Of a stretch of 50,707 nucleotides of DNA, positions 25,601 to 31,219 are shown one piece after another. The notes below the pieces were generated by a model, which was not told the origin of the DNA, made no database searches, and saw only the letters and a list, made by a program, of their open reading frames with translations. Each line of letters opens with the position of its first letter. Position 1 is the first letter of the stretch. The DNA is taken from NCBI GenBank assembly GCA_903847385.1, contig CAINDO010000289.1:1-50707 (forward strand). Reading direction: 5' to 3'. The translations under genes and the position numbers were made by a program. Origin of the DNA: an uncultured Myxococcales bacterium (GTDB lineage: Bacteria; Myxococcota_A; Bradymonadia; UBA7976; UBA1532).

Positions 25601-25771
25601 GGCCAGATCGTAGCCCTCCGGGGCCAGGAGCCGCCCGCGGAGCACGCCCGCGGCCTGCTGGTCGGCGGGCGTCGCCGGGTCGAAGGGGTTGGTGGCGGGG
25701 ACCTCGCCACAGGCGGCCAGGAGCCAGCTCGATACACACAAGAGCAGGGGGACGATGCGCCGAAGGGCCAT
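19598..25771 (-). CDS. Giant lipoprotein: carboxypeptidase-regulatory-like domains plus pentapeptide repeats (2057 aa)
   Basis: ATG 25771 is preceded by AGGAG (10 nt) and gives a lipoprotein signal ending LLAACG (C21). Residues about 45-700 hold roughly seven beta-sandwich domains of the CarboxypepD_reg type, each with a turn like 'DGAFLLQAPAGLYDVTAEAPGYAL'-type segments (for example FEDLRAGTYLLRVDA, FRLAGVPAGTFTLTAGLAGY). From about 710 to the end are long runs of pentapeptide repeats, A(D/N)LxG-type (for example ADLSGVVL, ANLAGVDLTGA). These should fold as right-handed square beta-helices, interrupted by less regular inserts with few cysteines. The protein is probably an elongated surface structure. 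Pentapeptide proteins of this size and with these N-terminal domains are unusual. No enzyme motif is seen. The subtilase gene is next upstream, 137 bp away. Confidence 0.85.
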   Translation of the reverse strand: MALRRIVPLLLCVSSWLLAACGEVPATNPFDPATPADQQAAGVLRGRLLAPEGYDLAQLAELRVSLHPVAAGADAGDEALSRTPAVDGAERGRFVFEDLRAGTYLLRVDAAPLAMEPLPVLVALGDALNLGDLPLRAQATAESLGTVAGVARREGVAEAGHGGITVRLDGTPLFAVTAPDGAFLLQAPAGLYDVTAEAPGYALATHPDLRLAAGANPPLEAPLLLAAESGAVRVAVRLPAGFDDPARLARVVVTLAPRPVAEAPAPPDPRDTTPTAEGIARFDDVLPGAYLLSAALDDAAFTADSVPIEIGPGALVLPRDLQIGLAALAPGERPAQISGHALLEGVLDGATEEGHAGIVVSVLTTPLTAVTGADGGFFLTGVPTGAPLTLRFSKPGFAVLSLDVPALSREESRTLEPVQLAARPGEVRGRVALDRHGSAAALADVVVALVDAADRPVGAAERLPDGGFRLAGVPAGTFTLTAGLAGYDMARRELTVVVGGVTEVGEVVLRHESGTERGVALRGRVRLGGGAEHTGTLVRLTIAGRDVPFEQTVTDAAGAFEVRASPHEQYRVTAEHGGYGLPAGLGPYHFDAAAGDFVDDRGAAIDLEMSQDPLNGRLTVLFDVAPLWVAPLVTEAHVQIVGPTALFDATARAGEPAVFGDLPAGAYLVRVTRPGFLPLEDLRVLQRGHAEDGVEGPLVLADLAAAALPLSNRSLTAADVAGVSLRGADLSGVVLSGPFPGVDLTGARLAGANLAGVDLTGAHLPFATLVSANLAGATLIDADLSAANLTNADLHSAQFTDARTLDDAPPPQPCVGDAARVRETPGLRADLRGTVLAGADLQDAALAGLDLRATEFAGALLVGTQLPLTCLRGVRLALTDLSGANLDRADGRGMVLANSVLLGTTLRGADLTAANLLSAVLERTDFGCVETAGVGDARRCACAEAMDLVPPVVTAVVEPHGPDVCPDVRVPDLRNLVPAGPRDGRTLGCRTRLAHASLNGANLVGVDFTGADLTAAGLSGVAIGDALCPDAAAAGCGGGAAGVPTRLVETRLDQVNLAGIAWNHADLRGATLRNADLSNALFAPNSQYDEVVLTGANLAGATMADLDLRSVDLQRTNLRLADLSRSDVRGVPFNCATLDATVFVGTRLRTATFEHTRLTGTVHFEDIAEEVHNGLDFRGAELLGGDVGWLQAFEGVNLDDAWIGHCDPARGPFSTTPVALLRGQALDESPAESVLRWRGHTLRGLRAPRCAPDDVAAAPPVDLEALAGHSVLGQPRTPVLERSDLGRASVSTRVLELADSAAAGATLEIRSTRDRPGALNAVRSDLTAARLRLGQGAFALEDAPTVTLQLCDLTQASLYGQGISGRVERCLLDATDFAPRVTDDVGDRVASWAGAEFRLLDFSTSTPPKILQPALGADAGKLPLMVDVDFSAPGDARRELDVSNWFGVRVVHGDLRACDLVVRSPLTRLGGRFAGLPRHFMLRSSRVDGASLKRLPGPDPGPTAVHLVQTDVTNLRRADVVLSADDVVTTWRDNGLAANHFAPATQRAVRGGTLLVSYVPFADPQRPTPEELTQANLLRDGLLGLDPAAYKDESAASPYEMLIAAQCAVAPRSPACPPFDAGFTIGRGANLTGASFGATELTVNWPVGADRAQPWDGLNLTAARLAGTNVTTINAIYPGAGAMSLIEETPASAPTFVDADLTGATLQASLGTLARADFSSARLPAFGPGGRFCIACLARGLQAGVDDAHLQAFVTNAFATLFTGDVPGTSPLVLAQGSAWLRAGLENRALIASKNTYRTEFQASIPAPGFGFGLYADRWLGALATLGVQEDAPIALWRADLTGAQLGRDDRPLLVTDLLLGGVDASHALVGADVAEALTLSHVALGRAAFDAAEFAHVAIQESFSWDAFSAPGATFAGATFQPFVALSPDEVGTPGVSLRRANLGGLRATEANDFSGADLMCADLHGLIVVGNAGPQNFDHTNLAFADLRGADLRTASFIGANLRYARIDAATRLPAAAAFEGAALGHSGLAARLGLPVEPADRADRVPRPDCAQAD

Positions 25772-25908
25772 GGCGGACGATCTCCTGGGCGGTTGCATGC
25801 CGAGGGCTCACCCCGATGGTGCACCCCCGGAGATCCAGGAGAACGGCAGGTCGGGTCCGGGAATCAACGTGGGCTTGATGCGCGCCACGTCGATCGGACC
25901 TTTCCCGC

Positions 25909-28900
25909 TCAGCACGGCCCGAAGAAGTACGTCACCGGGACCTCCGCCGTGCCGCGGGCGCCCGTGGCGTCCGTGGCGGTGCAGCGCAGGAGGACCGCGC
26001 GACCCGTGCCGCAGCGGTTGAGGACCACGTCCGCGGGGCGCCACTCGAGCGACGCGCCCGTGCCGATGACCGTGTCGGCGAAGCTGCCGTCGGTGCTGAT
26101 CACCTCCCAGGTGTAGTCGACGATGGCGTCGCCGTCGGCGTCGAAGGCGCTGGCCGTCACGCTCTGGCGCAGGCCGGCGATCAGGGTCTGTCCGGCGAAG
26201 GGCGACAGGATGCTGACGAGCGGCGCGGCGTCCGCCGGAGGCGCCTGGATGTTCACGAGCAGGGTGGTGGTGCCCGTGGCGCCGCGGGCGTCGCGGGCCG
26301 AGAGCGTCAGGTGGGCCGGGCCGACGATGTTGGGCGTCAGCGTGCCCGCGCAGCCCGTGAACACACCGGCGGCCGGGTCCTCGACGAGCCGCCAGGTGAG
26401 CTGGCCGCAGGGGAACCCGCCCAGGCCCTCGTTGGGGTCCACGGCGTCGCCGCTGAGCGCGAAGGGCACGCCGCGGTAGAGCGTCGTGGCCGCCGTGGGC
26501 GCGTCGATGCGGGGCACGGGCGCGGCGTTCACCACGTCGATGGTCACGGTGCGCGTCACCGTCGCGCCGAGCGTGTCGCGCACGGTCAGGGTGAGGGTCC
26601 GCGGCCCGGGGCTCGGGGCGTACCAGGTCGCGTCGATGCCGTTGCCGATGACACCGTCGCCGGGCGTGGTCCACACGATGGACAGATCCTCCAGGCGGTC
26701 CTCGACGTCGGCCACGGCCGCGCTCAGGCGCACGCCGAAGCCGCCGTAGTTGTAGACGCCGCCGGCGGCCGCGGGCGTGAGGATGTCCACGGTGGGCGGC
26801 TGGTTGCCGCCGCCCAGGGCGGCGAGCACGCTGGCGAAGGCATCGACGCGCCGCGGCACGACGGGATCGCTGCTCGTGTGGCCGCGGCCGTACAGCAGAT
26901 TGAACACATCGCCGGGGTTCAGCGCGGGGTTGGCCGCCCACACCAGGGCCGCCACGCCGGCCACGAAGGGGGACGAGTAGCTGGTGCCGCGCCCGGCCTG
27001 AACGCTCGGACCCGGATTGCCCGGGTCGGACCCGACGAACGTCGTGTAGGGCGCGAAGAGCTGCACGGTCTTGCCATAGGCCGAGCCGCCATCTTTGCGA
27101 TCGGACCGCCACTCGGTGCCGCCGATGCAGTTCACGCCGGCGTTCTCGCAGGGATACACCCAGTTCGACTCCCAACAGATGCCCAGGAAACAATCCTCGT
27201 CGTCCACGTTGCGCGCGTCGTTGCCCGCCGCGGCGAGGAGCAGCACGCCGGAGTTGCGCACCGCCCTCGTCACCGAGTTCAGGGGCAGCACGCTGAACGA
27301 GACGAGCGCCGGGACCGGCACGGTCAGGCTGGTGTTGATGATGCGGGCGCCGTCGGCCTCCGCCGCGCCGTAGGCCGCCATGAGCGTGAACATGTCCCCG
27401 AGCGAGGTGACCACCGTGAGGTCCGCGACCGGCCAGCCCGTGCCCGCGATGCCCGAGGCGTCGTCGCCCACGCCGGCGGCTATCTGGGACACGTGCGTGC
27501 CGTGCCAGGGGCAGTCCGAGCCGCCGCAGGACATGGTGTTCTCGGTGTTCAGCGGATCGCGGAACGGGATGGTCGAGATCGCGTGCGAGCCGCCCGGCAG
27601 GCCGTGACCGTCGGCGAAGCCGCCGTCGATCACCGCGATGCGCGTGCGGTTGCCCAGCCGGCCGGTGATGGCCAGCGCGCGCCAGGCCTCGGCCACGCCG
27701 GTGTCGTGGTCGCCGCCGCGTTTGTAGGTCGGCCACTCGAAGGGGTTGGGGCTGTAGCGGCCGCCCACGAAGGCGTCCGTGTAGTAGGACGCCAGCGCGC
27801 CGCCGGGGCCCTCGGTCACGCGCCGGTCCGTGACGCCGGCGTTCTCGGCGACCAGCTCCAGGCTCACGGTGAACCCGGCGACGGCGAGGCGCGCGTTCAC
27901 GGTCAGCGTGGCCATCGCCGCCTCGCTGGAGAGGCGCAGCTCACCGCGCACCTCGGGGTTCAGCACGCGCAGCAGGTCGGGCAGGTCGGTCGTGTCCACG
28001 GCGTCGACCGGGAAGCTGACGAGGTGCTGCGCGGGCAGGTACGTCTCGCCCTGGCCGGACGCGGGCGTGGTGGCCACGCGCCGGCCGCCGAAGGGCGCAA
28101 GGGCCGCCTCGAGCGCGGCCAGATCGTCGGTCAGGATCACGGCCTCGCCGCGGGCGAAGTCCACGCCGGTGCCGCGGGCGTCCACCAGCCGCTCCAGGGG
28201 CCGCGGCGCGCCGTTGGGAATCATCGGCGCCAGCGACGCCTGCCGGGCGATGACACTCGCGTCCACGCGGACGATGTTCGGGGGCAGGGCGGCGACCGCG
28301 TCGGCGCTCGTCATGGGCGGCGCGTCCGCCCCGGGCACGACCACACCCAGCACGCCGTCGTCGCCGTTCAGGGGCGACGCGTCGCAGGTCAGCGTGCCGT
28401 CGACGTTCGTGAGCGGCAGGTCCAGGGCGATCATCGGCGTCGATGCCGGCAGCCCCGCCTCGGGCACGGGCCCGCTGATCGCCGCACCGAACCCGCGCAG
28501 CACGCAGTTCGGCGGCAGCTCGCCCGGGGCGAGGGCGAGCGCCACGTTCCAGAACACGGCGTCGCTGGGGGCCGGGGTGCGGCCCGTGAACGCCGCCTGC
28601 CGCGCGAAGGGCGCGGGCGCGGCGCCGGTCTGCGTCGGGTCGATCACGACGATCTCACCGTCGCAGTCGAGCTCGAGCGCCGAGCGCAGCAGCGTGGTCC
28701 GGGCGTCGCCCGTCGCCGAGCAGGAGAGGCCGAGCACGACCGTCCGCAGGCGATCGCCCGTCTCCGGGTCGCGCAGGAGCGTGCTCGTGCAGTCCGCCTT
28801 GGCCGAGCAGCGGATCTCGTTCAGGTCCACGGACACGTCCACGAACCCCTGGCCCAGGGGCCGCACCAGGGTCACGGACACGTCCACCGCGGTGTCGGCG

Positions 28901-29313
28901 TTCTCCACGCAGTCGAAGTCGCGGGTGCAGGCGCCGTCGGCGCAGGGGTCCACGAAGTCGGCGAGGTCGTTGCCGGCCTCGTCCTCGAGGCGGTCGACGC
29001 TGACCGTGAGCCGGTTCTGGTTGTGTTGTGCGTCGCAGGCGCCCACCCAGGCGACGCCGGCCGTGCCGTCGCCGAAGTCGTCGGCGCAGACGCCGGCCTG
29101 CGAGAACACCGTGTCGCCCTCGGCGTTGGTGACGGTGAGCGTGTAACACGCGTTGCCGATGCCGGCGGCGGCCAGCGCGCTCACGTGGGCGCTGACCTGG
29201 CCGCGGCCGGCCTCGGGGGTCGGCGAGCCCTGCGGCGGTTCGCAGGCGGGGAGCGACAGGCCGGCCACGAGAAAGGCCAGGCGGCGGGTCGAGGGCGAGA
29301 GCGAGCGGGACAT
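25909..29313 (-). CDS. Subtilisin-like (S8) protease lipoprotein with Ig-like C-terminus
   Basis: A 1134-aa protein from ATG 29313 (GGAGGA, 9-nt spacing). The signal ends LPACE (C24). A Cys-containing N-terminal region of about 500 residues precedes the S8 domain. Triad: D563 in RIAVIDGG, H604 in WHGTHVSQIAAG and S778 in GTSYSSP, with the oxyanion Asn in AAAGNDARN. The serine motif reads GTSYSSP instead of the usual GTSMASP, but all catalytic residues are there. The catalytic domain contains CENAGVNC and CFLGIC, suggesting disulfides. Three or four Ig/PKD-like beta domains follow (about 815-1134), with DADGDAIVDYTWEV in the last. The protease is probably surface-anchored and degrades external protein. 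The Ser/Thr kinase lies upstream on the same strand. Confidence 0.9.
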   Translation of the reverse strand: MSRSLSPSTRRLAFLVAGLSLPACEPPQGSPTPEAGRGQVSAHVSALAAAGIGNACYTLTVTNAEGDTVFSQAGVCADDFGDGTAGVAWVGACDAQHNQNRLTVSVDRLEDEAGNDLADFVDPCADGACTRDFDCVENADTAVDVSVTLVRPLGQGFVDVSVDLNEIRCSAKADCTSTLLRDPETGDRLRTVVLGLSCSATGDARTTLLRSALELDCDGEIVVIDPTQTGAAPAPFARQAAFTGRTPAPSDAVFWNVALALAPGELPPNCVLRGFGAAISGPVPEAGLPASTPMIALDLPLTNVDGTLTCDASPLNGDDGVLGVVVPGADAPPMTSADAVAALPPNIVRVDASVIARQASLAPMIPNGAPRPLERLVDARGTGVDFARGEAVILTDDLAALEAALAPFGGRRVATTPASGQGETYLPAQHLVSFPVDAVDTTDLPDLLRVLNPEVRGELRLSSEAAMATLTVNARLAVAGFTVSLELVAENAGVTDRRVTEGPGGALASYYTDAFVGGRYSPNPFEWPTYKRGGDHDTGVAEAWRALAITGRLGNRTRIAVIDGGFADGHGLPGGSHAISTIPFRDPLNTENTMSCGGSDCPWHGTHVSQIAAGVGDDASGIAGTGWPVADLTVVTSLGDMFTLMAAYGAAEADGARIINTSLTVPVPALVSFSVLPLNSVTRAVRNSGVLLLAAAGNDARNVDDEDCFLGICWESNWVYPCENAGVNCIGGTEWRSDRKDGGSAYGKTVQLFAPYTTFVGSDPGNPGPSVQAGRGTSYSSPFVAGVAALVWAANPALNPGDVFNLLYGRGHTSSDPVVPRRVDAFASVLAALGGGNQPPTVDILTPAAAGGVYNYGGFGVRLSAAVADVEDRLEDLSIVWTTPGDGVIGNGIDATWYAPSPGPRTLTLTVRDTLGATVTRTVTIDVVNAAPVPRIDAPTAATTLYRGVPFALSGDAVDPNEGLGGFPCGQLTWRLVEDPAAGVFTGCAGTLTPNIVGPAHLTLSARDARGATGTTTLLVNIQAPPADAAPLVSILSPFAGQTLIAGLRQSVTASAFDADGDAIVDYTWEVISTDGSFADTVIGTGASLEWRPADVVLNRCGTGRAVLLRCTATDATGARGTAEVPVTYFFGPC

Positions 29314-29417
29314 GGGCTGGAGTCCTCCGGGGGCGAATGGGGTCGGTGCGATCGCGGAGCGACCGTTCGCCGGGCCATACGCCGTCGGAGTCCAGGTTCT
29401 TTTGCGCCCGTGCGGAA

Positions 29418-30560
29418 TCAGGGCCCCGTGGCCCGCACGTTCAGCGCCACGACCACCGGCTCGAGGGCCGCGGGGGCGGGGCGCGTCTCGGGCGCCAGCG
29501 CGGACACGACGATCGCGACGCCGGCCGCGGCGGCGAGCAGGGCCGCGCCCAGAAGGCCCCGCGCGGGCAGACGCGGCCGGCCGGCGGGCATCGGGGCGGG
29601 CGCGGGTCGTGCGGCGTCTTGCAGCGCCTGGGCGAGCGCCGCGGCGGACGCCCACCGGTCCGCGGGGTCGGGGGCGAGGCCGCGACACAACACGTGCGAG
29701 AGCGCCGGGGGCAGCGTCTCCGCGCCGACGGGCGCCGCGCCGCGCTTCCGGTTCAGCACGTCCCGCGGCGCGCCCGTCCCATGGGGCGAGCGACCGGTGG
29801 CCAGCACCCAGAGCGTCGCACACAGGCCGTACACGTCCGTACGGGCATCACAGGGGCGGTCGGTCATCTGCTCCGGGGCCATGTAGGCCACGGTGCCGGC
29901 GATGACACCGGTCCGCTCGCCGGCCCGCGAGAGCAGGCGGCTGAGGCCGAAGTCGAGCAGCTTCACCCGCGGCGTGTCGTCCAGCGCGCCGAGACACATG
30001 ATGTTCGCCGGCTTGAGATCGGCGTGCAGCAGACCCTCCACATGGACCTCGTGCAGCGCCCGCGCGATGTGTTCCCCCAGCGTGGCGACGCGCTCGGCGG
30101 GCAGGGTGCCGTGCACGTCCAGCAGCTCGGCGAGGGTCTGCCCGCGCAGCAGCTCGAACACCATGAAGGCGCGCCCGTCGGTGTCCGTGCCGGCGTCCAG
30201 CAGGGCCACGGTGCCCGGCCCGCCGAGCTGAGCGGCGTAGTGGGCTTCTTCCGAGAATCTCGCCTGCAACAGGGACTCGCGCCGGGTGTCCGGGCGCAGC
30301 ACCTTGAGCGCCACGTGGCGCCCCGTGGCCAGGTGCACGGCGCGGTAGATGTCGCCCATGCCGCCGTGCCCGAGGCCGCCGACCACGGCGTACCGGTCGC
30401 CGACGACGCAGCCGAGCAGGGGTGAGCGGTCCTCGCGGAACCACTCCGTCAGGGGTACGAACAGACGCCCGTCGCGGGGGCATGCGGTGAGCAGGGCGCC
30501 GGCGTCGGACTGCGTGCCGCACGCAGGGCATACACTCAGCGTGTCGAACTCGGTTTCCAT
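29418..30560 (-). CDS. Membrane-bound Ser/Thr protein kinase with HAD in place of HRD
   Basis: A 380-aa protein. An N-terminal zinc-ribbon-like motif (CPACG at 11-15, CPRDG at 27-31) precedes the kinase domain. The Gly loop is GLGHGGMG (62-69), the ATP Lys is K86 in VALK, and the DFG Asp is D203. The catalytic loop is H179-A180-D181-L-K-P-A-N, so the usual Arg of HRD is Ala. The catalytic Asp, Lys and Asn are kept, so it is a non-RD kinase rather than a dead one. One transmembrane helix (about 335-357) and a short external tail end the protein. The cysteine-rich lipoprotein gene (30588) lies 27 bp upstream, which suggests a transcript shared with a signal-sensing partner. This resembles the PknB-type layout common in myxobacteria. 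Confidence 0.92.
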   Translation of the reverse strand: METEFDTLSVCPACGTQSDAGALLTACPRDGRLFVPLTEWFREDRSPLLGCVVGDRYAVVGGLGHGGMGDIYRAVHLATGRHVALKVLRPDTRRESLLQARFSEEAHYAAQLGGPGTVALLDAGTDTDGRAFMVFELLRGQTLAELLDVHGTLPAERVATLGEHIARALHEVHVEGLLHADLKPANIMCLGALDDTPRVKLLDFGLSRLLSRAGERTGVIAGTVAYMAPEQMTDRPCDARTDVYGLCATLWVLATGRSPHGTGAPRDVLNRKRGAAPVGAETLPPALSHVLCRGLAPDPADRWASAAALAQALQDAARPAPAPMPAGRPRLPARGLLGAALLAAAAGVAIVVSALAPETRPAPAALEPVVVALNVRATGP

Positions 30561-30587
30561 GGTGTGTCTCGTTCCGTTCCGAGCCGC

Positions 30588-31151
30588 TCAGCGGCAGCAG
30601 GCCGGGTCGCACTCGCTCGCGGCGCCGGAGAACGGCCCCGCGCCCCAGTTGCTCTGGGAGTACCAGGTGCAGGCGCTGCCGTCCCACACGCAGCCCTCGC
30701 ACTGGCTCCCGCCGCCGTTCGTCGACCCGCCGCCCCCACCGCCGCCGCCGACACAGGTGTTGATCGCGTTCGCGTCGCAGCCGGCGTCGAGCACGCACTG
30801 CGCGGCCTCGGCGCCGCCGGCGGTCTGTCGACACACGTCGGTGCAGGTGGCGGTGTCGATGCAGCCCGTGTCGGACATCAGGCAGAAACCGCAGGCGGTC
30901 AGCGACTGGCAGGCCTGGGCGCAGGCATCGCCCGCCGCCGCGCCGTTGCCGTTGCCCGTGCCTCCCCCGGGTTTGCATTGGCCGTTCACGGCGCCCGCGA
31001 GGCCGCCGCAGCCGGTCTGCGTCGCGCCGGCCCCGGCGTCGGCGGTGCCGCCCGTGCCGTCGTCGTCGTCGTCGATGCCGCAGGCGGTCAGGGTGAGGCT
31101 CAGGGAGGACAGGGCGGCGAGGGCGAGGCGGCTGAAGGTGCGAGCGATCAT
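30588..31151 (-). CDS. Small Cys-rich lipoprotein
   Basis: A 187-aa protein with a lipobox LTACG (C24), then an acidic run (IDDDDDG) and a Gly-rich spacer. A Cys-rich middle has units CAQACQSLTACGFC and CTDVC, similar in style to the eight-cysteine repeats at 13033-16923. A run of Gly (about 120-140) and a C-terminal Cys cluster (CEGCVWDGSAC, CDPACC) complete it. No enzyme motif. GGAG lies 5 nt upstream of ATG 31151. The kinase gene follows 27 bp downstream, so co-transcription is likely. Whether it senses something for the kinase is inference. Confidence 0.8.
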   Translation of the reverse strand: MIARTFSRLALAALSSLSLTLTACGIDDDDDGTGGTADAGAGATQTGCGGLAGAVNGQCKPGGGTGNGNGAAAGDACAQACQSLTACGFCLMSDTGCIDTATCTDVCRQTAGGAEAAQCVLDAGCDANAINTCVGGGGGGGGSTNGGGSQCEGCVWDGSACTWYSQSNWGAGPFSGAASECDPACCR

Positions 31152-31167
31152 GGGGGACTCCGTTCGG

Positions 31168-31191
31168 GTGAAGTGTTTCGTCTGACTTCAC
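31168..31191. promoter_or_regulatory. Inverted repeat upstream of the Cys-rich lipoprotein
   Basis: GTGAAGT (31168-31174) and ACTTCAC (31185-31191) form a perfect 7-bp inverted repeat around a 10-bp spacer. It lies 17 bp upstream of the ATG at 31151 and after the stop of the ATPase gene. It could be a regulator binding site, with half-sites about one and a half turns apart, or a leader hairpin. Confidence 0.5.
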
Positions 31192-31219
31192 TCTCGGCAT
31201 CCGCCCGCGCACGCACCAC

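Noticed and set aside
25808-25912. Protein-like tail (GKGPIDVARIKPTLIPGP) after the subtilase stop
   Set aside because: It is in another frame of the subtilase gene and has no start or RBS of its own, so it is intergenic sequence that happens to be open. A 1-base frameshift joining it to the subtilase is possible but the subtilase ends naturally.
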